Assembly: GCA_025757745.1 (NCBI GenBank)
Contig: CP107217.1
Coordinates: forward strand, 62,001-126,000
From: Coriobacteriaceae bacterium
GTDB taxonomy: Bacteria > Actinomycetota > Coriobacteriia > Coriobacteriales > Coriobacteriaceae
Direction: 5' to 3'
DNA length: 64,000 nt
Shown: positions 45,331 to 53,407 of the stretch, in pieces
How positions within the stretch are numbered: the stretch's first letter is position 1
Layout: each line of letters starts with the position of its first letter
The notes under the pieces: generated by a model
Database searches by the model: none
What the model was told of the DNA's origin: nothing
Seen by the model: only the letters and a program-made list of their open reading frames with translations
Translations under genes and position numbers: made by a program

Positions 45331-45798
45331 ATGGCGGATAACGCCGAGATGCTATTCTCACCTGAGCTGGTGTTTTTTGATTGGGTGTGCGCGACGCCGG
45401 ATGAGGTGTTTGTGCGGCTCGAGGACGAGCTTGCACCTCGCGGCTACATTGTGCCCGGTTGGCTCGACGCCGTCCGCACGCGTGAAGATGCCTATCCCAC
45501 GGGGCTTGCTATGCCGGCGACCAACATTGCCATCCCGCATACCGATCCGGGGTTTGTGGATAAGCCCTATATCGCGGTGGTAAAGCCCGCCGCGCCCGTG
45601 ACGTTCAATGCTATGGCGGGCATGGGCGCCCCCGTGCCGGCGCAGATCATCATCAATTTGGGCATTGCCGAGCCGGGCGGCCAGGTCGAGGCCCTGCAAT
45701 CGCTTATGAATATCTTTATGGATGCCGACGCCGCAGCCGATGTGCTCGGCCAGACCACGTGCCAGGGCATGGTCGACGCCATCCGCCGCCACTTTTAG
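45331..45798 (+). CDS. Orphan PTS fructose/galactitol-type EIIA protein
   Basis: 155 residues from ATG 45331 behind TTGGAGGACGGT. It follows the EIIA(Fru/Gat) fold, with phosphorylatable His70 in NIAIPHTDPGFV, a PYIAVVKPAAPVTFNAMAG strand region, and the C-terminal helix ALQSLMNIFMDADAAADVL. This domain passes phosphate from HPr to an EIIB. No EIIB, EIIC or sugar gene lies nearby, so it is either used by a transporter elsewhere or has a regulatory role. It has its own start region and is not coupled to neighbours. Confidence 0.82.
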   Translation: MADNAEMLFSPELVFFDWVCATPDEVFVRLEDELAPRGYIVPGWLDAVRTREDAYPTGLAMPATNIAIPHTDPGFVDKPYIAVVKPAAPVTFNAMAGMGAPVPAQIIINLGIAEPGGQVEALQSLMNIFMDADAAADVLGQTTCQGMVDAIRRHF

Positions 45799-45802
45799 GA
45801 CC

Positions 45803-45883
45803 GGCACTTGGGGACTGTCCCTAACTGCCAGGTATGCCCCCTTTGCACCAAAATGGTGCAGATTAACTTATCCCCCATGTGCC
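45803..45883. repeat. Nested inverted repeat with GGGAC core, copy 4
   Basis: GGCACTTGGGGA (45803-45814) pairs imperfectly with TCCCCCATGTGCC (45871-45883). A second hairpin, TGCACC-AAAAT-GGTGCA (45844-45860), sits inside, and GGGACTGTCCC is a small palindrome near 45811. Confidence 0.55.
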
Positions 45884-45951
45884 AGGTGTGTCGCGGGGTC
45901 CGCGTTGTGACACAATGGCGTTTGTTCGATTCGTGATGCGAAAGGCCAACT

Positions 45952-47172
45952 ATGGCAAACAAGAAAAAGAACTCCGAGGCCGCACCGACGCCCGAGCAGC
46001 AGGCTCGCGCTGCCTCCAACTCTCGTAAGAAGCAGCGCAAGACGTACGTGTCTAAGACCGTCAAGATTGTCCTGGTGGTTATCGGCGTGCTGGCAATGCT
46101 GCTTTCCGTCTCGGCCATGGCATGCTCCGGTCTCATGTCGCAGGCAGAGGATACCTCGAGCTACAAGCTTACCGGCGGTGTCGCCGCCACCATCAACGGC
46201 ACCAACCTCACCGAGGACACCGTGACCAAGCAGATCATGAGCATGCGCGCGTCCTATGGCTACACCAAGGACAAGGACTGGGCGCAGTATCTGGTCGACA
46301 ACGACCTGACGCCCAAAAAGTACCGCAAACAGCTCATCGATTCCTACGCGCAGCAGATTCTGCTTCAGCAGGCGCAGAAGGAAAACGGGGTGACGGTATC
46401 GGACGAGGAGGTCGAGAAGGCATGGAAGGACGCGTGCAAGAGCGCGGGCGGTGCCAAGGCCTTTAAGAAGACCCTTAAGACCTACGGCTATACCGAGGAC
46501 ACCTACAAGGACTCGCTCAAGGAGAGCCTGGCACAGCAAAAGCTCAAGGACGCCGTGGCGCCCACCAGCAAGCCCAAGGACAGCGAGATCGTCGATTACA
46601 TCAACGAGAACCTGTCTAACTACAACGATGCCCGCCGCTCGTCGAACATCCTGATCAAGGTCGATTCCGACGCATCTGACGAGGACAAGGCCGCCGCCAA
46701 GGCCAAGGCACAGGAGTGCCTGGACAAGATCAACTCCGGCGAGCTGAGCTTTGAGGACGCCGTGAAGCAGTATTCAGACGACACCGGCTCCAAGGAGAAG
46801 AAGGGCGATGTGGGTTGGGATAAGCTCACCACCTTCGTCGACAGCTACCAGGCGGCGCTCGAGGGGCTCAACAAGGGCGACGTGAGTGACGTGGTCGAGT
46901 CGACCTATGGTTACCACATCATCAAGTGCACCGACTACTTCCATGTCGATAATCAGGTCGATGACATTAAGCAGGTGCCCAAGGACATCAAGAAGTACGT
47001 CTCTAACGTGGTGAAGACGCAAGCGGCCAGCACCGCGTACAGCGAGTGGCTGGAGCAGTACAAGAAGGACGCCGACATCACCGTTAACCCCATGCCCAAG
47101 GACGTGCCGTACAACGTCAGCCTGAAGGGCGTCACCAAGAGTTCGACCGACGATTCGTCGACGACTGAGTAA
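45952..47172 (+). CDS. PrsA/SurA-type peptidyl-prolyl isomerase (parvulin foldase)
   Basis: 406 residues with a basic cytoplasmic arm of about 38 residues and one membrane segment (about 38-60, TVKIVLVVIGVLAMLLSVSAMAC). The Cys after AMA gives only a weak lipobox, so it may be a lipoprotein or simply membrane-anchored. A SurA-N-like helical domain (about 75-215) is followed by a parvulin domain (about 224-325) with ARRSSNILIKVDSDASDED, FEDAVKQYSDDTGSKEKKGDVGW and STYGYHIIKC. It should assist folding of exported proteins; the large surface proteins here are plausible clients, which is inference. A yqeY-type gene follows. Confidence 0.85.
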   Translation: MANKKKNSEAAPTPEQQARAASNSRKKQRKTYVSKTVKIVLVVIGVLAMLLSVSAMACSGLMSQAEDTSSYKLTGGVAATINGTNLTEDTVTKQIMSMRASYGYTKDKDWAQYLVDNDLTPKKYRKQLIDSYAQQILLQQAQKENGVTVSDEEVEKAWKDACKSAGGAKAFKKTLKTYGYTEDTYKDSLKESLAQQKLKDAVAPTSKPKDSEIVDYINENLSNYNDARRSSNILIKVDSDASDEDKAAAKAKAQECLDKINSGELSFEDAVKQYSDDTGSKEKKGDVGWDKLTTFVDSYQAALEGLNKGDVSDVVESTYGYHIIKCTDYFHVDNQVDDIKQVPKDIKKYVSNVVKTQAASTAYSEWLEQYKKDADITVNPMPKDVPYNVSLKGVTKSSTDDSSTTE

Positions 47173-47226
47173 TCATGGGGCGGCGCTCGTGCGAGTGCCG
47201 CCCGCACTATTGAGGAGGATTTGCAG

Positions 47227-47670
47227 ATGACCAACGAAGAGCTGCAGAAGGAAATGATTGCGGCCATGAAGGCCAAGGACAAGGTTCGCCTGTCCATCAT
47301 TCGCCAGGTTAAGACCGAGGTGAAGAACATCGAGGTCAACGAGCGCCGCGATGTGACCGAGGAAGACGTCAACAGCATGATCAAGCGTCTGATTAAGCAG
47401 ACGAGCGAGACGCTGGAGATGTCCATTAAGGCCGGTACCGACCAGGACCGTACCGACAACCTGACCGAGCAGGTCAAGATTCTGGAGAGCCTGCTGCCTG
47501 CGCAGGTTTCGGGCGAGGAACTCGAGGCTCTGATCGAGCAGGTCATCGCCGAGCTGGGCGCGACGTCCAAGAAGCAGATGGGCCAGGTCATGGGTGCACT
47601 CGGCAAGGCCACCGGCGGCAACTTCGATAAGCCTGCCGCGGCAAAGATCGTCGGCGCCAAACTTGCGTAA
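47227..47670 (+). CDS. GatB/YqeY domain protein
   Basis: 147 residues from ATG 47227, eight bases behind GAGGAGG; a TTG two codons earlier is also in frame. It has the YqeY pattern: KEMIAAMKAKDKVRLSIIRQ at the start, RDVTEEDVNSMIKRLIKQ in the middle, LLPAQVSGEELEALIEQVIAE, and KKQMGQVMGALGKATGG with the conserved Lys/Gly end. The domain resembles the tRNA-binding tail of GatB, but the free-standing protein's role is unsettled. Its stop is followed by three bases and then structured element copy B. Confidence 0.88.
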   Translation: MTNEELQKEMIAAMKAKDKVRLSIIRQVKTEVKNIEVNERRDVTEEDVNSMIKRLIKQTSETLEMSIKAGTDQDRTDNLTEQVKILESLLPAQVSGEELEALIEQVIAELGATSKKQMGQVMGALGKATGGNFDKPAAAKIVGAKLA

Positions 47671-47674
47671 TTTG

Positions 47675-47821
47675 TTACGCGGTTTTACCAAACCGCGTAA
47701 CGGCTCGACGCTGCAAACCCGTACACACGGCAATCTGACGTTCAATTTCAAGGGCGCGACCATAAGGTCTGCGCCCTTTCATTTCACGTCACCTTGCTCG
47801 CGTGTACGGGTTTTCGCTGAC
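47675..47821 (+). repeat. Structured element, copy B, directly behind a stop codon
   Basis: P1 (47675-47700) is identical to copy A. P2 pairs CCCGTACACACG (47709-47720) with CGCGTGTACGGG (47800-47811). P3 pairs TGACGT (47727-47732) with ACGTCA (47786-47791). P4 is AGGGCGC...GCGCCCT. All flanking blocks and helix lengths match copy A at 21253, while the paired bases differ and still complement. Confidence 0.85.
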
Positions 47822-47850
47822 CTATGCTCAACAAGGGCGGTTGTGGGCGC

Positions 47851-47915
47851 TCATTGGGGACAGGCTTAAATGAGTACCCAATGAGCGGGTACTCATTTAA
47901 GCCTGTCCCCAATGA
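47851..47915. repeat. 29-bp perfect palindrome, GGGAC type, copy 5
   Basis: Arms 47851-47879 and 47887-47915 are exact reverse complements with a 7-base loop. The arm begins TCATTGGGGACAGGC. It lies between structured element B and the amino-acid ABC operon. Confidence 0.88.
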
Positions 47916-48022
47916 CTAGGTGGAAGGTTGCGGGTTCTTTACGGGAATGTAGTGTGGGCTGCGGAAACGTGGTTCTTTCCGTAAAATAGAGCAATTCGTG
48001 TAAGCGCAGGGAAGGGACATTC

Positions 48023-48754
48023 ATGGCAGACATGATCGAGATCAAGCATCTCAACAAGTACTTTGGCGACCTGCATGTGCTCAAAGATATCAATCTCACC
48101 GTCAAGCGCGGCGAGAAGCTCGTAATGATCGGGCCTTCCGGCTCGGGTAAGTCGACGCTCATCCGTTGCGTCGATTATCTTGAGGAGCCCACGTCGGGCG
48201 AGGTCGTCATCGACGGTACGCCGCTCACCAAGAAGAATCACCTGGAGATGGCTCGCAAGTATAGCTCTATGGTGTTTCAGCAGTTTAACCTGTATCCCAA
48301 CATGACGGTGCTGGGCAACCTGACGCTCGCGCCCATCAAGCTGCAAAAGAAGAGCAAGGAGGAGGCGACCGAGATCGCCATCGCCGCGCTCAAGCGCGTC
48401 GGCATGGCGCATAAGGCCGGCGAGTATCCGCAGAATCTCTCGGGCGGTCAGCAGCAGCGCATCGCCATCGCCCGTGCCCTGTGCACCAAGCAGCCCATCA
48501 TCCTGTTTGACGAGCCGACCTCGGCGCTCGACCCCGAGATGGTCCAGGAGGTTCTGGACGTTATGATTGAGCTCGCGCAGGAGGACATCACCATGATCTG
48601 CGTGACGCACGAGATGGGCTTTGCGCGCCAGGTGGCCGACCGCGTCATCTTTATGGAGGACGGCCGCATCCTGGAGGAGGGCACGCCCGAGCACTTCTTC
48701 GATAACCCCGAGAACCCGCGCTGCCGCGAGTTCCTGTCCAAGATTTTGCACTAG
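48023..48754 (+). CDS. Polar amino-acid ABC transporter, ATP-binding protein
   Basis: 243 residues from ATG 48023. The ATPase is complete: Walker A GPSGSGKSTLIRCVDYLEEP near residue 34, Q-loop MVFQQFNLYPNMTV, signature LSGGQQQRIAIARAL, Walker B ILFDEPTSALDPEMV and H-loop CVTHEMGFARQVADRVIFM. The sequence is closest to the GlnQ/HisP family. It is the first gene of a four-gene operon with a binding lipoprotein and two permeases, which together import a polar amino acid such as glutamine or glutamate. The exact substrate is not decided by sequence. Confidence 0.93.
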   Translation: MADMIEIKHLNKYFGDLHVLKDINLTVKRGEKLVMIGPSGSGKSTLIRCVDYLEEPTSGEVVIDGTPLTKKNHLEMARKYSSMVFQQFNLYPNMTVLGNLTLAPIKLQKKSKEEATEIAIAALKRVGMAHKAGEYPQNLSGGQQQRIAIARALCTKQPIILFDEPTSALDPEMVQEVLDVMIELAQEDITMICVTHEMGFARQVADRVIFMEDGRILEEGTPEHFFDNPENPRCREFLSKILH

Positions 48755-48762
48755 GCGCGGTG

Positions 48763-49638
48763 ATGGACATGACGGATATGACGAGGGCGGCCGTGTCACG
48801 CCGTCACTTTTTGCAGCTGGCGGGCGCCGGCATGCTCGCGCTGACGGGGACCGCGCTTGCCGGTTGCGGCAACTCCACCAGCGGCGAGGGCTCCGACAAG
48901 GGGTCCAAGCTTGCGGCCATCAAGTCGCGTGGCCACCTGAATGCCGGCGTTAAGAAGGACGTTCCCGGCTATGGCTATTACGACACCGCCAAGGGCCGCT
49001 TTGAGGGCATGGAAGTCGATTTGTGCTACCAAATCGCCGCTGCCGTCTTTGGCGTGAGCTACAAGGAGGCCCGCGCCAAGGAGCTTGTCGAGTTTACCGA
49101 TGTAACGCCCAAGACGCGCGGCCCGCTGATCGATAACGGCCAACTCGACGTGGTCGCGGCGACCTACACCATCACCGACGAGCGCAAGAAGAGCTGGGAT
49201 TTCTCGACGCCGTACCGCACCGACTACGTGGGACTTATGGTCAAGAAGCGTTCGGGCTTTACCTCGATTGAGGACCTGGATGGCAAGGTCATTGGCGTGA
49301 GCCAGGGCGCCACCACGCAGAGCCTGATCGAGCAGATGATCAAGGACAACGGCTTTAGCTGCAAGCCCGAGTTTAGGGCCTTTAGCGGCTACCCCATCAT
49401 CAAGAGCTCACTCGACGCCGGCAATATCGACGTCTTTGCCATGGACCGCTCCACGCTGGCCGGTTACATGAACGAGACCGTTGAGCTGCTGCAGCCCGAA
49501 GTCAAGTTTGGCGAGCAGGGCTACGGCGTGGCGACCAAGAAGGGCTGCGACCTTTCGGCCGTGGTCGATCAGGTGATTTGCGATCGCCTGGCCGATGGCT
49601 GGCTCGACCAAGAGGTCAAGACCTGGGGTCTTGTATAG
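48763..49638 (+). CDS. Amino-acid ABC transporter, substrate-binding lipoprotein with Tat signal
   Basis: 291 residues; ATG 48763 is used, but GTG 48760 and ATGs at 48769 and 48778 are also in frame and the site is weak. The N-terminus has a twin-arginine motif (SRRHFLQ) and then a lipobox LAGC with Cys35. It should therefore be exported folded by Tat and lipid-anchored, which is less usual for this family. The mature part is the periplasmic-binding-protein type 2 fold: LAAIKSRGHLNAGVKKD, FEGMEVDLCYQIAAAVFG, DVVAATYTITDERKKSWDFS, GKVIGVSQGATTQSLIEQ and GYGVATKKGCDLSAVVDQV. It is flanked by its ATPase and permeases. Confidence 0.9.
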   Translation: MDMTDMTRAAVSRRHFLQLAGAGMLALTGTALAGCGNSTSGEGSDKGSKLAAIKSRGHLNAGVKKDVPGYGYYDTAKGRFEGMEVDLCYQIAAAVFGVSYKEARAKELVEFTDVTPKTRGPLIDNGQLDVVAATYTITDERKKSWDFSTPYRTDYVGLMVKKRSGFTSIEDLDGKVIGVSQGATTQSLIEQMIKDNGFSCKPEFRAFSGYPIIKSSLDAGNIDVFAMDRSTLAGYMNETVELLQPEVKFGEQGYGVATKKGCDLSAVVDQVICDRLADGWLDQEVKTWGLV

Positions 49639-49663
49639 GCGCATCGTCCAAGGAGGGAATCAA

Positions 49664-50410
49664 ATGCTCGAAGGATTATTTGACGCCGACCGTTGGTCGA
49701 CGACATTTCAAAACATGGGGCCCTTCTGGGAGGGCTTTGGCGTGACGCTGCAAGTGGTCGTTGCCGGTCTGTTGCTGTCGCTGGTGCTGGGCACGCTGCT
49801 GGGCGTGTTCTCTACCACTCGCTCGCGCGTGCTGCGCGCCATAAGCCGCGTGTACGTGGAGTTTTACCAGAACACCCCGTTGCCCGTGCAGGTGCTCTTT
49901 ATGTACATGGCCGGTCCGCAGTTTTTGCAGGTCATAACCGGTGCCGACCAGCCGGTGCGCATCGCGCCGTTCGTGCTGGGCTTCTTGGGCGTGGGCCTGT
50001 ATCACGCGGCCTACATCTCCGAGGTCATCCGCACCGGTATCGAGGCGGTTCCGCGCGGTCAGATGGAGGCGGCCCAGAGCCAGGGCTTCACCCGTGCGCA
50101 GGCGTATTGGTACATCGTGCTGCCCCAGACATTCAAGATCATTCTGCCGCCGCTGTGTAACCAGGCGCTCAACCTGGTCAAGAACACGTCGGTGCTGGCG
50201 CTTGTGGCCGGCGGCGACCTTATGTACCGTTCCGACAACTTTGTGAGTCTGTACGGTTACCTGCAGGGATACATCGTCTGCTGCCTCATGTACTTCATCA
50301 TCTGCTTTCCGCTCGCCATGCTGGTGCAGTGGCTCGAGCGCCGCTCCAAGGAGCGTCCGCGCGGCGTAAGTCTGGCCGAGCTGGGGCTCGACAACGTAGA
50401 GGAGGCCTAG
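49664..50410 (+). CDS. Amino-acid ABC transporter permease 1
   Basis: 248 residues from ATG 49664 behind AAGGAGGGAATCAA. It has about five membrane helices, the HisM/GlnP segment VEFYQNTPLPVQVLFMYM, and the cytoplasmic coupling motif EAVPRGQMEAAQSQGFTRAQA (EAA loop). The next permease begins three bases after its stop, so the two form a heterodimer in the membrane with the ATPase encoded at 48023. The hydrophilic C-terminal 25 residues are unremarkable. Confidence 0.93.
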   Translation: MLEGLFDADRWSTTFQNMGPFWEGFGVTLQVVVAGLLLSLVLGTLLGVFSTTRSRVLRAISRVYVEFYQNTPLPVQVLFMYMAGPQFLQVITGADQPVRIAPFVLGFLGVGLYHAAYISEVIRTGIEAVPRGQMEAAQSQGFTRAQAYWYIVLPQTFKIILPPLCNQALNLVKNTSVLALVAGGDLMYRSDNFVSLYGYLQGYIVCCLMYFIICFPLAMLVQWLERRSKERPRGVSLAELGLDNVEEA

Positions 50411-50413
50411 CGC

Positions 50414-51052
50414 ATGGAAATCTTCAACGCGACCAACCTGCTCTACATTTGGGGCGGCTTTGTTAAGACCATCGAGATCTCGGCGCTGTCGATCTTTTTC
50501 TCGCTCATCTTTGGCACGGCGCTGGCGCTCGTTAAAAGCTATGCGCCCCGCCCGTTCCGTATTTTGGTGAGCGCCTATATCGAGCTGTTCCGCTGCACGC
50601 CGAACCTGCTGTGGATCCTGTTTATCTACTTTACGGTGCAGGGTTTGGACATTGTGATTTCGACCATCGCCTTTACGCTGTTTACCAGCGCCGTTATGGC
50701 CGAGATTGTGCGCGGCGGCCTCAACTCGATTCCGCGCGGCCAGTTTGAGGCAGCGCAGAGCCAAGGCTTCGGCTTCTTTGCCACCATGCGCTACATCATT
50801 CTGCCGCAGACGTTTAAGACGATCATTCCGGCGCTGTTTAGCCAGTGCACGACCGTCATCAAGGACAGCTCGTATCTTTCGGGCATTAACGTGGCCGAGC
50901 TCATGTACACGGCAAATGTCGTGATGGCCCATGCGATCGATCTGTCGCAGGTGCTTATGCTCTACGGCCTGGTGTTTGCGATGTACTTTGTGCTCAACTT
51001 TGGTATCTCGCTGCTGGTGAGGGCATATCAGAGGCGAATGGTGGCAGCGTAG
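50414..51052 (+). CDS. Amino-acid ABC transporter permease 2
   Basis: 212 residues from ATG 50414. It has five membrane helices, YIELFRCTPNLLWILFIYF near residue 55, and the coupling loop LNSIPRGQFEAAQSQGFGFF. It is about 35 residues shorter than permease 1 but complete for this family. The stop is two bases before the palindrome at 51054, which may serve as the operon's end, although no T run follows it. Confidence 0.93.
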   Translation: MEIFNATNLLYIWGGFVKTIEISALSIFFSLIFGTALALVKSYAPRPFRILVSAYIELFRCTPNLLWILFIYFTVQGLDIVISTIAFTLFTSAVMAEIVRGGLNSIPRGQFEAAQSQGFGFFATMRYIILPQTFKTIIPALFSQCTTVIKDSSYLSGINVAELMYTANVVMAHAIDLSQVLMLYGLVFAMYFVLNFGISLLVRAYQRRMVAA

Positions 51053-51053
51053 A

Positions 51054-51084
51054 ATGTGACAAAGGGACAGTCCCTTTGTCACAT
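51054..51084. repeat. Perfect palindrome, GGGAC type, copy 6
   Basis: ATGTGACAAAGGGA (51054-51067) and its exact complement (51071-51084) flank CAG. The centre reads GGGACAGTCCC. It starts two bases after the permease stop and ends 16 bases before the next gene. Confidence 0.85.
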
Positions 51085-51100
51085 AGAGAAAGGAATCGCG

Positions 51101-51724
51101 ATGAGCGATCTGGAGAACAAGAAGAGTCCTGTGGTCATTACCATCGCGCGCGACTTTGGTGCCGAGGGCCACGAGATCGGACGCATCCTCGCCAACGAGT
51201 TGGGGATTCCGCTGTACGACAACGAGCTGCTGGTACGCGCGTCTCTGCGCGCGGGCGAGTCGCTCGATAAGATGGCCGCCTATGACGAACGCCTGGCCGT
51301 GGAGAACATGGCGTTTCTGCCTGACCGCTATGACGCGCGTTCGTACTCGGACAAGTTGTTCCAAAAGATGAGCCAGGTGATTTTGGATCTGGGCGAGACC
51401 GAGAGCTGCATTATCGAAGGCCGCCTGTCCGATTACCTGCTGCGTAACAACCCCAACCACATTGCCGTGCTGGTGACCGCACCCTTTGAGGACCGCGTCG
51501 AGATTGTGCGCAAAAAGCGCGGCCTCAACAAAAAGAAGGGCGCCAAGCTGGTCAAGCAGCAGCAGAAGGCGCGCGAGGCGTTCTATAAGCGCTACAGCGC
51601 CGGAAAGTGGAAGATGACGAGCGGCAAGGACATCGTCGTCAACCGCGCCAAGCTGGGTCGCGAGGGCTGCAAGGACGTCATCGCCGCAGCCTACCGCTAC
51701 AAAGTAGCTCAGCTCGAAGGCTAA
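51101..51724 (+). CDS. Cytidylate-kinase-like family protein
   Basis: 207 residues from ATG 51101 behind AGAAAGGAATCGCG. It has the P-loop kinase pattern of the cytidylate-kinase-like family: VVITIARDFGAEGHEIGRIL with a divergent P-loop, LGIPLYDNELL, CIIEGRLSDYLLRNNPNHIAVLVTAP and a DRVEIVRKKRGL lid. The region KKKGAKLVKQQQKAREAFYKRYS is basic and helical. These proteins are common in gut anaerobes; the substrate is not established, and it should not be equated with the essential Cmk. It sits behind the amino-acid transporter but across a palindrome, so co-transcription is uncertain. Confidence 0.8.
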   Translation: MSDLENKKSPVVITIARDFGAEGHEIGRILANELGIPLYDNELLVRASLRAGESLDKMAAYDERLAVENMAFLPDRYDARSYSDKLFQKMSQVILDLGETESCIIEGRLSDYLLRNNPNHIAVLVTAPFEDRVEIVRKKRGLNKKKGAKLVKQQQKAREAFYKRYSAGKWKMTSGKDIVVNRAKLGREGCKDVIAAAYRYKVAQLEG

Positions 51725-51730
51725 CCGACC

Positions 51731-51770
51731 AAAACCACCACAAGGGGACAGACACCTTTGTGGTGGTTTT
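51731..51770. terminator. GGGAC-type palindrome used as terminator, copy 7
   Basis: AAAACCACCACAA pairs with TTGTGGTGGTTTT around a loop with GGGGACAGACACC. T-rich ends on both strands suit the convergent genes on either side. It is nearly the same sequence as copy 8 at 53347. Confidence 0.75.
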
Positions 51771-51774
51771 TGTT

Positions 51775-53181
51775 TTAAGCCGAGGGGAAGGCTTTGGTGA
51801 GACCGGCGCGCGTCTGCGTGTCGGTCTTTTGGTAGATGGAGCTCAGGTGACGCTGCACCATGCGCATCGAGATGCCGAGCTCATCAGCAATCTGTTTGAG
51901 CGGGCGCTCGTCCTGGGTCACGGCCATGAGCACGTCGACTTCACGCGGGGTGAGAGTGTGGTTGGCGATGAAGGCCTGGCGCTGCTCCTCGATGGTGGGG
52001 GCGGCGAGTGCTTCTTCTGCCAGCTGCTCGCGCTCGCGCTCCTGCTCGGTTTGGGGCAGGCGGAACAGGCCCGCAGCTACAAACGCCACACTTGCCGCCA
52101 CAAGCAGCATGAGTGCACCGATCATGATGATGGCGACATTGCCCGAGGTCGCAAGTGCCAGCGAGATGCCCGACGTAGTGAACGCGCACACGTTGTTGGC
52201 TGCGCGGCCCATGCCAGCCCACAGTGCGGGCGTATGCATGCGCGGTGCCAGCTGTGTAAAGGTGGCAGTAAAGAACGTGACAAAAAAGCCCGAGCTCAGG
52301 TAAAAGACGACAAGGCCCAGGTTGGGATCGGCGCCGGCCTCTACGGCTAGGATGGAAATGGTCGAGAGTACGGCGATGCCGAGCATGACAAGTCCCATGT
52401 AGCGGCGCTCGGCAAGATCAAAGATAATGCCGGCGGCAAGGCCGCTCGCCGCCAAAAAGAGGCGCGGCCAAGTCTGCACGGCAATGGTGCCATGAGCGTT
52501 GGAGAGCGTTACCACGTTGTCGAGGGTCGAGAACAAGCAGGCAAGAATCATGACGAGCGCGATGCTCCAGCACGCCTGCTTGGCGAGGGCGTGCGAGGAC
52601 TCAACAAAGGGATTGATAGTGGGGTTGGAGCTCTCGGCGGCCTTTTGGGGAACGACGCTGAGGACGGAGATGGCGATAGTCGCTGAGCCAAGGACGATGA
52701 GCTCTGCGATACCGCCGCAATTGAGCAGGTTGACGGCGAACTGCATCAGGATGCCCGCGGCATAGGCTGCTCCTGCGCCAGTGGCAAGCTTGGAATCGTC
52801 TTGGAATGCCGTCGCGAAGGTGTGGTGAGCGGCGGCACCCAGCAGGCCGAGTCCAAGGAATGCCACGCAGCCCAGAATCTCGAGGGCAAGCGGGGCCGTA
52901 GGGAACTGAATTTGGGTCAGGCCCACGATGACGATAGGGACGCCGGCGGCGTTGACGGCTGCTAGTGAGTGGCCTTTGCGCTGTGCGAGCCCGAGCAGCG
53001 GCGCGTATCCGATAAAGCCGAGCACGCTCGCACCTAGAATAAGACCCTGTGCGATTACAACGCGTTCGGCACCGGCGAGCAGGCCGACGTTGACGTCGAA
53101 GCGAAACTCGGCGGCAAGGAAGGCGAAAGTGAAGAGCGCGAGTGCCAGAAGCGCGTTGATTTTAGGCCTGCTCAGGTTCAA
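51775..53181 (-). CDS. LuxR-type regulator with 12-helix carrier-like membrane domain
   Basis: 468 residues from TTG 53181, with AAAGGA six bases upstream. Residues 1-385 hold about twelve hydrophobic helices arranged like a major-facilitator carrier (INALLALALFTFAFLAAEF, GLVVFYLSSGFFVTFFTATF). After a charged linker (EQEREREQLAEEALA), residues 405-468 form a LuxR helix-turn-helix: LTPREVDVLMAVTQDERPLKQIADELGISMRMVQRHLSSIY. This fusion of a 12-TM domain and DNA-binding domain is characteristic of Coriobacteriia, where many paralogues exist. It probably senses a ligand at the membrane and controls nearby genes; the surface protein gene 53408 is divergent from it and is a candidate target. Confidence 0.85.
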   Translation of the reverse strand: MNLSRPKINALLALALFTFAFLAAEFRFDVNVGLLAGAERVVIAQGLILGASVLGFIGYAPLLGLAQRKGHSLAAVNAAGVPIVIVGLTQIQFPTAPLALEILGCVAFLGLGLLGAAAHHTFATAFQDDSKLATGAGAAYAAGILMQFAVNLLNCGGIAELIVLGSATIAISVLSVVPQKAAESSNPTINPFVESSHALAKQACWSIALVMILACLFSTLDNVVTLSNAHGTIAVQTWPRLFLAASGLAAGIIFDLAERRYMGLVMLGIAVLSTISILAVEAGADPNLGLVVFYLSSGFFVTFFTATFTQLAPRMHTPALWAGMGRAANNVCAFTTSGISLALATSGNVAIIMIGALMLLVAASVAFVAAGLFRLPQTEQEREREQLAEEALAAPTIEEQRQAFIANHTLTPREVDVLMAVTQDERPLKQIADELGISMRMVQRHLSSIYQKTDTQTRAGLTKAFPSA

Positions 53182-53346
53182 GGACGGTCCTTTGGGTGGA
53201 CGAATGATCGTGTCCTCGATTGTAGCGTTCCCGGGACGAGTGTGGCGATGGCGAAATCATATTGAATTAAACCGCAGGTAGAGACCTAGGTTCACATCTG
53301 CGAACCTAGGCATACGGAGCCATTTGGCACATCTTTGTGGTACAGA

Positions 53347-53381
53347 ACCACCACAAAGGGGACGGACACCTTTGTGGTGGT
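53347..53381. repeat. GGGAC-type palindrome, copy 8
   Basis: ACCACCACAAAGG pairs perfectly with CCTTTGTGGTGGT (13 bp) around a 9-base loop containing GGAC. It sits 27 bases before the surface-protein start, in its 5' leader. A partial extra arm (CTTTGTGGT) lies just upstream. Confidence 0.82.
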
Positions 53382-53407
53382 ATGTCCCTACGACCAAGGA
53401 GGCCGTT

